A DNA stretch of 64,000 nt from Saccharospirillaceae bacterium (lineage in GTDB: Bacteria; Pseudomonadota; Gammaproteobacteria; Pseudomonadales; Oceanobacteraceae), in NCBI GenBank assembly GCA_021208685.1, contig JAJOJJ010000036.1, positions 141,901-205,900 of the forward strand, in the 5' to 3' direction. How positions within the stretch are numbered: position 1 is the first letter of the stretch; the number at the start of each line of letters is the position of its first letter. Of this stretch, positions 36,977-45,955 are shown piece after piece. Position numbers and translations under genes: made by a program. The notes beneath the pieces are model-generated. The model saw nothing but the letters and a program-made list of their open reading frames with translations, ran no database searches and was not told the origin of the DNA.

Positions 36977-39622
36977 TCATTCTGCAACTGGTACAACAAT
37001 TCCGGCGCCACCATCATTCAATGCTGGTGCACCTGAAAACAGACTGATGGCGTGTTGCATCAGCATGCCGAACGTTGCTTCAGTTTCAGTTGTATTAGGG
37101 TCTGTATCAGGGCGTGCAAACGAACCATGGCTGCTGTAGTCATCAGCCAGCTTCACCGCAACCTGTCCGGAAGCAGTCAGAGTTGAAGTGGTATCAACCT
37201 GTGTCGCATTGAACGCAGCAATCAGAGGGTCTGTACCTGCCAGTGGTGCAGCCGCAACACTGTTAGGAATAACGGTATCACCGACCGCTTCAATCAGACT
37301 GTAAGGCGTCTGAGACAACTGCATCAAACCACCAAAGTTAATCGGATCAGCCGAATCAACCGTTGCCTGATAAACGTACATCAGCGATTCAAAATCAGCA
37401 CTGCCGCGAACCAGACCATTCTTGCTCAGACCATCCAGAATGGTAGGACCGAAGTACTGTGAATTCTCCAGCAACTTAGGCAAACCACCACCAGGCACAG
37501 CAAATACGGCGGCTTTGATACGATTCAGAGCACCATTACCCGCTGTATTGGCAGCAGAAGTATTGGTGTTATTCACCGCAACAAACTGGGTGCCAATGAT
37601 CGAGCCCAGAGAGATACCGGCAAAGAAGATGTTGTCTTTATCGAAGTCCGGAGCAGTATTCGCAATACCACCGTTACCATCACCATCCAGATCCATAAAT
37701 GGAAGAGAAGCATTCAGGTTCAGCAGATCCATAACCGCCTGACGATTGTTGTCACGGGTTGCCTGAAGATGAAGGAAAGTGATGTAAAGAGAACCGGACT
37801 GATCCGTTGCCGCACCAGTTACCGCAGTAGGCTTGCTTTCCGCATCAGCAGTCAGACCGAAGTGACGCTGTTTGATCGTTTCACCGGAAATAACCTGCGC
37901 CTGCTGTTCCGGTTGCAGAGTAGCAAAGGTAGACACTGGGTATCCGCCTGCACTTTCAGCAACGGCAGCCATCATAGGCAAAGTACCCGATGTACCGTAT
38001 ACACCTGAAGTCACCAGATCGGTTGGCATCAGGCCATGCATTGGCAGGTCAATTGCCACGGTGGCAAAACAGTGCGGGGATTTACCCAGCTGATCAGCCA
38101 CAACAACTGACTGCATACGGTTACCCATAATGCCATGCTGGAAAATAACGGTTTTCCAGCCTGTCGCTGGCTTGGCACAGCCAGCTTCTGGCTCAACCAC
38201 CAGAACCGGAGCTTTCACCTTGCCGTTTTCTTTTGCAAACGGGAACAGGTTGGTCACGTTTTCAGATGGGGCTTTAAACTCGGCAGCGTCAGCTTCTGAA
38301 GAGCCTGTATTTTCTTTCAAATCAGCAATCACATTCTCATCGGCAGCCCACTGACCAAGAATAACATTGGCGGCAGATCCTTTGATCGCAGCACAGGTGG
38401 CATTCGTGGTGTCTGCACAGACGTAGTTGTCGTTATTCTGAGGATTCAGAACAACGCCATCATCGGAATAAGCACCAATTGGCGCTTGGGAGTAATAAGG
38501 CAGATCAATGCTGCCGGTGTACATTTTAGTTGTACCACCCGTCAGAACGGTTGCCATAGACACACCAACAGCGGAGCTGAAGTCCGTTGCACGCGGTGCA
38601 GGAGCAGGCAATTCACGGAGCAGCTGATGACCACCATAAATGGTTTGAGCTGTTGTCGAATTTCCACCAACAGCGGCAGTCAGTGTTGCCACTTGAGTTG
38701 CGGCGTCATCCTGCGTGGTATTCATGTAGTTCTGGAACATAGCCGGAACAGTAGACGCTAAAGCGGCATCAGCATTACCTGGAGCGGCCATGGTGCTCAG
38801 CACTTCAACCGTACCACCGGTAGTGAAGGTATAAGCCAGAGTAATCGAAGAAATATCGCCATTAAGCACTTGGCTTACATAGCCCTGAGCCAGCTGAATC
38901 CAGCCTTTAGCCGCAGTACGGGCACCCGCAAGCGCGGAACTCAGGAGATCTTCATCTCCGATAATATATTTGTACTGGCTGGGCATCTGAGTTGCTTTGC
39001 CCGCGGCATCTTTAATCTGGTTCGTTAAAACAACAAGGTAGCGGGTATCGCTGGCCAGAGGTGTGGTAGGACTGATACGCAGGACGCTGTTTTCTTTATC
39101 GCCATCGGTGAAAGAAATCACATCCGCTCTTACAGCCGTTTTAGCCAGTTTTGTCAGGTCGAATGGATTAGCAGCATCTAACGTTCCGAGCTTAGCTCCG
39201 CCAACATAATTCAGCGGCACCAGGAAGGCCGCACCACCAGGAAGTTCACCGGTCATCAGCGAGCCACTGAAAGGAATAAGCAGCTGACCGGTAGTTGAAA
39301 AACCATCCAGATCACTGATCGCATCAAACACCGGGTTGTAGGCTGGGTTGGTTGCACCATCAACGATGATATCAACATCCCCTTTAGGATAAACCAGGGT
39401 ACCATCGGTTGAACCGCTCAACAGGAAGTCAGTTGCCAGAGGTAATTCTGCACGGGCAGGGTTAAAGATCGGCGCAGACACAGCCGGAGTCGCAGAGCTG
39501 CCTGCATTAACCGGTGTGGAGTCCACCTCATTATTGTGTTTTTCAACGCTACTGATATTACAGCCGGCGAGGCCTGCGGTCGTGGCTGCGATGGCCAGAC
39601 TGAGAAGGGTCTTCTTCACCAT
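36977..39622 (-). CDS. Surface lipoprotein lipase (VolA/Pla-1 family)
   Basis: An 881-residue lipoprotein with signal and lipobox (TTAGLAGC). The N-terminal region matches the bacterial virulence-factor lipase N-terminal domain (FNPARAELPLATDFLLSGS). The alpha/beta-hydrolase domain has the oxyanion region VIFQHGIMGNRMQSVVVAD and the nucleophile elbow FFAGISLGSIIGTQ (GxSxG), and a late His lies in DDYSSHGSFARP. It probably cleaves (lyso)phospholipid or triacylglycerol at the cell surface. ATG 39622 (MVKKTLLSLA) is chosen; the frame is open to 39736. First gene of the lipase-DUF1302-DUF1329 operon, divergent from thiolase. Confidence 0.88.
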   Translation of the reverse strand: MVKKTLLSLAIAATTAGLAGCNISSVEKHNNEVDSTPVNAGSSATPAVSAPIFNPARAELPLATDFLLSGSTDGTLVYPKGDVDIIVDGATNPAYNPVFDAISDLDGFSTTGQLLIPFSGSLMTGELPGGAAFLVPLNYVGGAKLGTLDAANPFDLTKLAKTAVRADVISFTDGDKENSVLRISPTTPLASDTRYLVVLTNQIKDAAGKATQMPSQYKYIIGDEDLLSSALAGARTAAKGWIQLAQGYVSQVLNGDISSITLAYTFTTGGTVEVLSTMAAPGNADAALASTVPAMFQNYMNTTQDDAATQVATLTAAVGGNSTTAQTIYGGHQLLRELPAPAPRATDFSSAVGVSMATVLTGGTTKMYTGSIDLPYYSQAPIGAYSDDGVVLNPQNNDNYVCADTTNATCAAIKGSAANVILGQWAADENVIADLKENTGSSEADAAEFKAPSENVTNLFPFAKENGKVKAPVLVVEPEAGCAKPATGWKTVIFQHGIMGNRMQSVVVADQLGKSPHCFATVAIDLPMHGLMPTDLVTSGVYGTSGTLPMMAAVAESAGGYPVSTFATLQPEQQAQVISGETIKQRHFGLTADAESKPTAVTGAATDQSGSLYITFLHLQATRDNNRQAVMDLLNLNASLPFMDLDGDGNGGIANTAPDFDKDNIFFAGISLGSIIGTQFVAVNNTNTSAANTAGNGALNRIKAAVFAVPGGGLPKLLENSQYFGPTILDGLSKNGLVRGSADFESLMYVYQATVDSADPINFGGLMQLSQTPYSLIEAVGDTVIPNSVAAAPLAGTDPLIAAFNATQVDTTSTLTASGQVAVKLADDYSSHGSFARPDTDPNTTETEATFGMLMQHAISLFSGAPALNDGGAGIVVPVAE

Positions 39623-39904
39623 ATTGCTACCTGTCTGTTTTTTTATGGTTATTGGTGCACTTTCAGGGTTTGAGTGTGTCCATACCCCCAAAGAGATGCC
39701 CATGACTATAATCTGGCCGCCTCGCACCCTCATCACTCAAAAGTATGATTCATTGCCAATCCCCCCCTCATTTTGTATCTGTACGTAACAATATTTTGGT
39801 CGCAACCGCCTGATGCTGCCGCACAAGAGCCCCGAATTGTTAAAAAGCACAGCATTCCTCTAGAATGGCGGCCAATCTAACGCTATCTGACTCAGGAGCA
39901 GCAC

Positions 39905-41092
39905 ATGTCAAATCAAGATTCTGTGGTTATTGTCGCCGGCGCACGCACCCCAATGGGTGGATTTCAGGGCAGCCTGGCCAGTGTCAGCGCAACCGATCTG
40001 GGCGCACTGGCCATTGCTGAAGCTGTAAAACGTGCCGGTATTGATGCCGCTGACGTACAGGAAGTGATCATGGGTAACGTGCTGCCAGCCGGGCTGAAGC
40101 AAGGCCCTGCACGCCAGGCAATGCGCAAAGCAGGTCTGCCGGATGCTACCGGTGCGACCACCATCAATAAACTGTGCGGTTCCGGCATGAAAGCCACCAT
40201 GATGGCTCACGATGCCATCAAAGCCGGCTCTGTAGAGATCGCCGTTGCCGGCGGTATGGAATCCATGTCCAACGCGCCTTACGTTCTGGAAGGTGTGCGT
40301 ACCGGTTTCCGCATGGGTGCAGGCAGCGCGCCGCAGGACCACATGTTCCTGGACGGTCTGCAGGATGCCGAAACAGGTCGTCTGATGGGTTCTTTTGCAC
40401 AGGATGTCGCCAACCAGAAAGGCTACACCCGTGAGCAGATGGATGAATACGCCATTATGTCTCTGACCCGCGCCAAAGAAGCGATTGAAAAGGGTCTGAA
40501 CAGCGCTGAAATCGTGCCGGTTACGGTTACCAGCCGCAAAGGTGAAACCGTGGTTGAGCAGGACGAGCAACCATTCAATGCCAATATTGAAAAAATCCCG
40601 ACTCTGCGTCCGGCGTTTGCCAAAGACGGCACCATCACCGCCGCTAATGCGTCTTCTATTTCTGATGGCGCATCCGCACTGGTTCTGATGAGCGAATCGG
40701 CAGCTACCGCAAAAGGTGTTACGCCAATCGCCCGCATCGTGGCGCACGCTACTCATTCTCAGCATCCTTCTGAATTCACCATCGCTCCGGTAGGGGCTAT
40801 CGAAAAAGTTCTGGCCAAAGCCGGCTGGAATAAAGATGACGTGGATCTGTTTGAGATCAACGAGGCTTTCGCCATGGTCGCCATGATGCCAATCGATGAA
40901 CTGAAACTGGATATCAACAAAGTAAACATCTACGGCGGTGCCTGTGCTCAGGGCCACCCGGTTGGCTCTACCGGCTCCCGTCTGATCGTTACTCTGATGA
41001 ACGCGCTGAAAAATACCGGCGGTAAGAAAGGTGTTGCGGCTCTGTGTATCGGTGGCGGTGAAGCCGTTGCGGTAGCGATTGAACTGGTTTAA
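39905..41092 (+). CDS. Acetyl-CoA C-acetyltransferase (thiolase)
   Basis: A 395-residue thiolase of the acetoacetyl-CoA/biosynthetic type. The nucleophilic Cys is in NKLCGSGMKAT (about 88), the catalytic His in GGACAQGHPVGSTGSR, NEAFAMV is present, and the second Cys is in LCIGGGEAVAVAIE near the C-terminus. It could release acetyl-CoA from acetoacetyl-CoA (AtoB-like) or condense two acetyl-CoA (PhaA-like); no phaB/phaC neighbour decides. CAGGAGCAGCAC gives the ribosome site. It is divergent from the lipase operon and fits a lipid-catabolic neighbourhood. A double hairpin terminator follows. Confidence 0.95.
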   Translation: MSNQDSVVIVAGARTPMGGFQGSLASVSATDLGALAIAEAVKRAGIDAADVQEVIMGNVLPAGLKQGPARQAMRKAGLPDATGATTINKLCGSGMKATMMAHDAIKAGSVEIAVAGGMESMSNAPYVLEGVRTGFRMGAGSAPQDHMFLDGLQDAETGRLMGSFAQDVANQKGYTREQMDEYAIMSLTRAKEAIEKGLNSAEIVPVTVTSRKGETVVEQDEQPFNANIEKIPTLRPAFAKDGTITAANASSISDGASALVLMSESAATAKGVTPIARIVAHATHSQHPSEFTIAPVGAIEKVLAKAGWNKDDVDLFEINEAFAMVAMMPIDELKLDINKVNIYGGACAQGHPVGSTGSRLIVTLMNALKNTGGKKGVAALCIGGGEAVAVAIELV

Positions 41093-41107
41093 TCGGGTTT
41101 GATGCTG

Positions 41108-41171
41108 GTGCCGCCGCTGGCGGCACGCTGAACGGAAGACGGGAGATGCCTTGGGTACCTCCCGTTTTTTT
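41108..41171 (+). terminator. Hairpin plus rho-independent terminator after thiolase
   Basis: GTGCCGCC (41108-41115) and GGCGGCAC (41119-41126) make a perfect 8-bp hairpin. Downstream, ACGGGAG (41139-41145) and CTCCCGT (41159-41165) form a stem followed by T7. Confidence 0.85.
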
Positions 41172-41193
41172 ATGCCGGTAATTCATCGGGGTT

Positions 41194-41298
41194 GCAGGAG
41201 GGACATTTTTGTCCCGATTCGGGCCGCAAGGCACGCTTATACGATGCTGAAAAATTGCAGCCTCTGAAGTTCTGTCGCGGCAAAAATGCCGCTCCTGC
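41194..41298. repeat. REP-like doublet in inverted orientation (REPIN-like)
   Basis: A 24-base unit at 41194-41217 (GCAGGAGGGACATTTTTG...) recurs inverted at 41275-41298, whose reverse complement reads GCAGGAGCGGCATTTTTG... The sequence changes between copies are compensatory, so each half keeps its own GGGACA/TGTCCC or GCGGCA/TGCCGC stem. This is the architecture of pseudomonad REP doublets. It sits between convergent thiolase and purU genes. Confidence 0.7.
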
Positions 41299-41324
41299 AC
41301 GACGATTGGATTCAGCAGCCAGCT

Positions 41325-42176
41325 TCAGAAGACGATGGTTTTGTTACCGTGCAGCAACACCCTGTCTTCCAGATGACTGCGCACACCACGCGCCAGAACC
41401 ATCTTCTCCACATCCTTACCCAGACGCACCATATCCTCTACCGTATCGTTGTGGCTGATGCGGATTACGTCCTGATCGATGATCGGGCCGGCATCCAGCT
41501 CTGACGTTACATAGTGGCAGGTCGCACCAATCAGTTTTACCCCACGCTCTGCCGCCTGATGATAAGGCTTGGCACCCACAAACGATGGCAAAAAGCTGTG
41601 GTGAATGTTGATCACCTGACCGTGGTAACGTTCACACAATTCCGGCGGAATAATCTGCATATAACGCGCCAGCACAATAGTGTCGGCTTTGTGCTCTTCA
41701 ACAATGGCAGTCACTCGCGCAAAGTGTTCCGCTTTATGGCCAGGTTCTACCGGAACATGGAAGAACGGTATGCCGTGCCACTCAACCATTGAACGCAGAG
41801 TATCGTGATTGGAAATCACACAGGGAATATCGCAGATCAGCTCCTTACTGTGCCAGCGGTGCAACAGATCCACCAGACAGTGGCTTTCTTTGCTTGCCAT
41901 CAGGATCACTTTCTTCGGCACGCCGGAGTCATTCACCTGCCAGTCCATATCGAACTCTTCAGCAATCGGTGCAAACTCGGCCTTCAGCGTATTCAGATCG
42001 AACGGCAATGAATCGGCACGGATACAATGACGCATAAAGAAGCGCCCGGTAACCGGATCGGAATAATGGTTTGCCTCGACAATCCAGCCACCATGACCAG
42101 AAAAGAACTGACCAACTTTAGCCACAATGCCCACCCGGTCCGGGCAGGAAATCGTTAAACGGTATACTCGTTCCAT
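41325..42176 (-). CDS. purU: Formyltetrahydrofolate deformylase
   Basis: Hydrolyses 10-formyl-THF to THF and formate, supplying formate to PurT and balancing one-carbon units. The 283-residue protein has an N-terminal ACT domain (YRLTISCPDRVGIVAKVGQFF) and a C-terminal formyltransferase-like domain. The catalytic region includes VISNHDTLRSMVEWHGIPF, INIHHSFLPSFVGAKPYHQA and GATCHYVTSELDAGPIIDQD. Length and domain order are normal. It is monocistronic. Confidence 0.97.
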   Translation of the reverse strand: MERVYRLTISCPDRVGIVAKVGQFFSGHGGWIVEANHYSDPVTGRFFMRHCIRADSLPFDLNTLKAEFAPIAEEFDMDWQVNDSGVPKKVILMASKESHCLVDLLHRWHSKELICDIPCVISNHDTLRSMVEWHGIPFFHVPVEPGHKAEHFARVTAIVEEHKADTIVLARYMQIIPPELCERYHGQVINIHHSFLPSFVGAKPYHQAAERGVKLIGATCHYVTSELDAGPIIDQDVIRISHNDTVEDMVRLGKDVEKMVLARGVRSHLEDRVLLHGNKTIVF

Positions 42177-42296
42177 AGATATCCACTACTGGCTTATGGG
42201 GTTGCCACTCTGGCCCGTAAGGCTATTGCACCTGCGCGGGGGAAGTGATCAACTGAAGCCAATTAAAAAACAATTATAAGTATCGGAGAGACGCCT

Positions 42297-43073
42297 ATGT
42301 TACTCCTTAGATCCCTGATTCTCACCCTGTTTGTCGGCTTTTCAGCTCAGGCCAGCAGCAATTCTCTGGAACAGAATGTTTTCGACCTCAGCGTTGGCGT
42401 GAAAACCTTGCTGCTGCAGTACTACCACGTGCAGGCCGATGAAGGAAATCAGCAATTGCTGAAAGACCTGAACCGGAATCTGGCCAGAATCGACGGACAG
42501 CAGCAGGAGCTGAGCCGCCAGCTGCAGGGCGCAGAGCTGACCAGCAAGCCTGATCAGGTAGCGGATATCGACAGCCACTGGCAGCAGTTCCGGATGCTGA
42601 TGCAACAGAATATTCATGAGATTGAAGTCAACGACTTTCCTGAATTGCAGGTCGTCGCGATGATGCGTGATGCCTCAACTGCCATGATCAGCGAGCTGGA
42701 AAAGATTGGTGATGAATTGCGCGCCAGCGGAGAATTTTCGGTATCCGGAATTGAACGCTGGACGCGTAATCAGAAGCGCTTACTGTTGGGAATTGCCGAA
42801 CGCTATCTGGAACGCGCCGCCTCCTCCATGGGAGCACCGCTCAGCAACGGTCAGGATATCAACCTGCTCTGTCAGGAATTTGCCGCCGGGCTCAACGCAC
42901 TGGACGAAACCACTCTCAATGCACCGGCACGCGCCTCAATGCAACGCATACGCAGCCAATGGCTGTTTATTGAAAAGTCGGCAACCGATGCCGAGGCCCG
43001 GTTGGTGCCTTTTCTGGTGATGCGTTACACCAACAGCATGATTGACCACCTGAGCAGCATGGCTGCCAGCTGA
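42297..43073 (+). CDS. Secreted helical protein with PilJ-like sensor character
   Basis: A 258-residue protein with a signal peptide (ending FSAQA) and an otherwise alpha-helical body. A segment RNQKRLLLGIAERYLERAASS, with flanking helices, resembles the PilJ/NIT-type four-helix sensor domains of chemoreceptors, but there is no membrane anchor after the signal and no signalling domain. CGGAGAG precedes the ATG. It converges with the next gene with stop codons abutting. Function unknown; a periplasmic ligand-binding role is conjecture. Confidence 0.6.
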   Translation: MLLLRSLILTLFVGFSAQASSNSLEQNVFDLSVGVKTLLLQYYHVQADEGNQQLLKDLNRNLARIDGQQQELSRQLQGAELTSKPDQVADIDSHWQQFRMLMQQNIHEIEVNDFPELQVVAMMRDASTAMISELEKIGDELRASGEFSVSGIERWTRNQKRLLLGIAERYLERAASSMGAPLSNGQDINLLCQEFAAGLNALDETTLNAPARASMQRIRSQWLFIEKSATDAEARLVPFLVMRYTNSMIDHLSSMAAS

Positions 43074-43742
43074 TTATTCCAGCAGCAGCCTCGGGTCTGT
43101 TGCCGGATGATGGTGATCGGCAACCGCCGTGTGGATACTCAGACTCAGAATACGATCCGCATCCACAGGCCCCAGGCATTCACACACGCCAATATAAATA
43201 AAATTCAGCAACCGCTTTAAATCGCTCAGTGATGCATTGTTCACTGACAATAAATGTTTGCCATCCCCCCATATCGTAAAGGCGTAAATCAGTTCCTGAG
43301 ACAAACCATGACGCAACGACTGTTCCATTGCATATCGTTTGACAAGACGGGAAGTATCCGAACGCAGTTGCCCGAATAACGTTGTCAGCACCGCCGAGAA
43401 TGTTCCGCTCCAATCCGGTTGCTGGAATAATTCCGGGTCGTCCGGATTATGGTTTTGCGCCTGTGCCGACTGATAACGGAGCATTTCATTCATAGGATCG
43501 GGTTTCAATTCTGCACCATCATCCATAAGAACCCCGATTAACCGGCGATACAAATGTGAACGGTTCAGCGCGACCTCTGGAATATCTTTGCAGTCAGATA
43601 AAAACCCGTTGAGTTCAAATTGCGACTTGTGCGCATAATGATTCTGCCAGCGCCACATTGCCCGCCACAGATTATCGCCCTGCAGGGTTTCCTGAAGCAC
43701 GGTAAATACAGCACGTCTTTTAATGTCGATCGTCATGGTCAT
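43074..43742 (-). CDS. Protein of unknown function encoded downstream of amtB
   Basis: A 222-residue soluble, mostly helical protein rich in Trp, His and Asp. Features are an N-terminal helix with LWRAMWRWQNHYAHKSQF, a basic RSHLYRRLIGVLMDDG, and a late DADRILSLSIHTAVADHHHPATD. I do not recognise a family. Its start is ten bases from the amtB stop, so it shares the sigma-54 transcript and probably responds to nitrogen limitation. It occupies the place of the GlnK partner seen in most amtB operons but has no resemblance to PII proteins. Confidence 0.65.
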   Translation of the reverse strand: MTMTIDIKRRAVFTVLQETLQGDNLWRAMWRWQNHYAHKSQFELNGFLSDCKDIPEVALNRSHLYRRLIGVLMDDGAELKPDPMNEMLRYQSAQAQNHNPDDPELFQQPDWSGTFSAVLTTLFGQLRSDTSRLVKRYAMEQSLRHGLSQELIYAFTIWGDGKHLLSVNNASLSDLKRLLNFIYIGVCECLGPVDADRILSLSIHTAVADHHHPATDPRLLLE

Positions 43743-43752
43743 TTTCAGCTAC

Positions 43753-45048
43753 TCATAATTCACGATGATAAGTAACGTTCTGATGAAACTCCGGATACCC
43801 CACTTCATCGTGCTCAGTAAAGTCCAATCCCTTTTGTTCATGCTGGGTACTGGCGCGTAAACCGATTACACGATCAATTAAAAAGAACAGAATCAGAGAC
43901 AGCGGAAAAGCCCAGAAAAATGCCGAGAAAATTCCAACCAGCTGAACAGCAATCTGTGACAGATCAAACATATTATCTTTCAGAAATAGCCCGGCTGCTA
44001 ACGTCCCCCAGGCTCCGGCAAAACCATGCACAGGAATGGCACCAACCACATCATCCAGACGACGGCGCTCCAGCCAGCCGGCACCGTAAACCGAAATGAC
44101 TCCGGCCACCAGACCCGTCAGAGCAGCAAACTCCGGCCTCATCGATGCACAGCCCGCAGTGATTCCAACCAAACCGGCAATACTGCCATTAACCGTCGCC
44201 GTCAGCAGCACTGGTCGTCTGGTCAGACGGCTGAACAACAGCGCCCCTGTTGCACCGGCAGCGGCTGCCAGTTGAGTATTCAGGACAATGAGCCCGATTT
44301 CTGCATTGGCCGCCAGCGTACTGCCGCCGTTAAAGCCAAACCAGCCCAGCCATAAAATAAAACCACCCAGCGCCACCAGAGAAAGATTATGACCCGGAAT
44401 ACTGCGCGCATCTCCGCTGTTACGGTCAAAGCGTCCGGTGCGGGCGCCCAATACAATAATACCCGCAAGAGCACACCAGGCACCAACTGAGTGAACAACG
44501 GTCGAACCGGCAAAATCAATAAAGCCTAATTTTGCCAGCCAACCGGCACCACCATACATACCGCCCCAAACCCAGCTGCCAAATACCGGATAAATAAACG
44601 CGGTAATCACACAGGTTGCGATCAGATAGGCATCATATTTTGTACGCTCAGCCATCGCACCACTGCAAATGGTCACTGCCGTTGCTGCAAACATTATCTG
44701 AAACAACAGCACTGTATAATCCCAGGATTCAGCCTCCACGGATGAAAATGCAAAATGGCTGGTACCCAAAAAACCGGTAAAGTTTTCACCAAACATCAAA
44801 CCAAAGCCGACCAACCAGAAAATAAGGCTGCCAAGACATACATCCATATAGTTTTTCATCATGACATTAACGGCATTTTTTGCCCGCGACATACCACTTT
44901 CCAGCAATGCAAAACCGGCCTGCATAAAAAAGACAAGCGCCGCAGCCATCACAACCCATAATGTATTGAGATTAAGCTCTGCGACCGTCTCTGCAGCCAT
45001 TGCCGGAATACTGAAAGCACTTAACACAGCCCACATAATCCATTTCAT
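43753..45048 (-). CDS. amtB: Ammonium transporter AmtB
   Basis: Inner-membrane ammonium channel of 431 residues. It has an N-terminal signal-like segment and eleven helices including FMQAGFALLESGMSRAKNAVNVMMKNYMD. The pore regions are SVGAWCALAGIIVLG (conserved His) and GFAGAWGTLAAGLF (second His). The cytoplasmic tail ends GLDFTEHDEVGYPEF, the PII-binding region. No glnK is adjacent; an unknown gene follows. The leader carries a consensus sigma-54 promoter about 75 bases upstream and NtrC-like dyads farther out, indicating induction by nitrogen starvation. Confidence 0.96.
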   Translation of the reverse strand: MKWIMWAVLSAFSIPAMAAETVAELNLNTLWVVMAAALVFFMQAGFALLESGMSRAKNAVNVMMKNYMDVCLGSLIFWLVGFGLMFGENFTGFLGTSHFAFSSVEAESWDYTVLLFQIMFAATAVTICSGAMAERTKYDAYLIATCVITAFIYPVFGSWVWGGMYGGAGWLAKLGFIDFAGSTVVHSVGAWCALAGIIVLGARTGRFDRNSGDARSIPGHNLSLVALGGFILWLGWFGFNGGSTLAANAEIGLIVLNTQLAAAAGATGALLFSRLTRRPVLLTATVNGSIAGLVGITAGCASMRPEFAALTGLVAGVISVYGAGWLERRRLDDVVGAIPVHGFAGAWGTLAAGLFLKDNMFDLSQIAVQLVGIFSAFFWAFPLSLILFFLIDRVIGLRASTQHEQKGLDFTEHDEVGYPEFHQNVTYHREL

Positions 45049-45122
45049 AACATTACCTGTAACTGCCCGGACGGAATTTAAAAACGTATTTTCTATTCAC
45101 GTTCTTACCTGCGATGATTATC

Positions 45123-45138
45123 AGCAAAGGGTGTGCCA
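45123..45138 (-). promoter_or_regulatory. Sigma-54 promoter of amtB
   Basis: Read on the minus strand the sequence is TGGCACACCCTTTGCT: -24 TGGCAC, five bases, -12 TTGCT, a full consensus match. It lies 75 bases before the amtB ATG. Confidence 0.9.
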
Positions 45139-45210
45139 GATAAAATTCCAACCAATCCTGCCGCCAAACGGAACCGGGCACAGCCCACCCCACGACCCGG
45201 CACCACGGAA

Positions 45211-45277
45211 GTGCACGATAGTGCAAAAATGCACCAGCTTCAGGCTGACAGAACGACAAATGCACTGCTATATTGCA
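45211..45277. promoter_or_regulatory. Cluster of NtrC-like dyads between amtB and the CBS gene
   Basis: TGCACTGCTATATTGCA (45261-45277) matches the 17-base NtrC pattern TGCAC-N7-GTGCA with one mismatch. TGCAC-GATA-GTGCA (45212-45225) and GTGCA-AAAA-TGCAC (45221-45234) are overlapping perfect dyads with shorter spacing. The cluster starts 73 bases upstream of the sigma-54 promoter, a normal enhancer position, and could also influence the divergent CBS gene. Confidence 0.65.
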
Positions 45278-45313
45278 AACAGAACCCAAGGGCATGGATA
45301 ACGGTCAGAAGCA

Positions 45314-45928
45314 ATGTCATTAATCGTATTCGACATGGGCAGGCGCATTGAGACGCCGGTGCGACCGGATAAAAACCGGATAAAAGCCGTTGCAGCAACC
45401 CCGGCCACTCAACCGATCAGAAGCGGAGAGTATCAATCTCCGGCGGAGAGGCAGGCTCAGCTGGCTATCGGGTATTACGCTCATCAACAAAAAACACCGG
45501 CATCCATCGCCTTTGCTGCTGACATTATGCAAACACCGGTATTAACCCTGAGACCGGACAATAGCGTGCAGGAAGCATGGAACATGCTTGCAGACAGTGG
45601 TTATCACCACCTTCCTCTGGTGGATGATGAACATAAAGTAAATGCTATTATTTCTGACCGTGATGTAATGCATGTGCTTATGAAAATGACAGCACGGTCA
45701 GAAAACACTCAGGACACCCGGGAAGATAAAATTCTTAACCACGCCGTTCATCCGGTTATCTGCGCACTGAAAAACACAGATATCCGTCAGGTCAGCAATA
45801 TTCTGTTTGAATACAACATCGGAGCACTGCCGATTGTCGACGAAAACCATACACTGTGCGGAATCATTACCCGTACCGATATTCTTAAATTGCTCCGTCA
45901 CTATGGTCCCATGGAACTTTGGGCATAA
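45314..45928 (+). CDS. CBS-domain protein
   Basis: A 204-residue soluble protein with an unstructured N-terminus and two CBS motifs: first IMQTPVLTLRPDNSVQEAWNML...HHLPLVDDEHKVNAIISDRDVM, then AVHPVICALKNTDIRQVSNILFEYNIGALPIVDE...GIITRTDILKLL. Such Bateman modules bind adenine nucleotides or similar. It is divergent from amtB, across the NtrC-like sites, and 27 bases upstream of ppnN, so it may be co-transcribed with the latter. The ribosome site at 45314 is weak. Confidence 0.85.
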   Translation: MSLIVFDMGRRIETPVRPDKNRIKAVAATPATQPIRSGEYQSPAERQAQLAIGYYAHQQKTPASIAFAADIMQTPVLTLRPDNSVQEAWNMLADSGYHHLPLVDDEHKVNAIISDRDVMHVLMKMTARSENTQDTREDKILNHAVHPVICALKNTDIRQVSNILFEYNIGALPIVDENHTLCGIITRTDILKLLRHYGPMELWA

Positions 45929-45955
45929 ATTTTACTCCGGAGGACAGGAGACACC

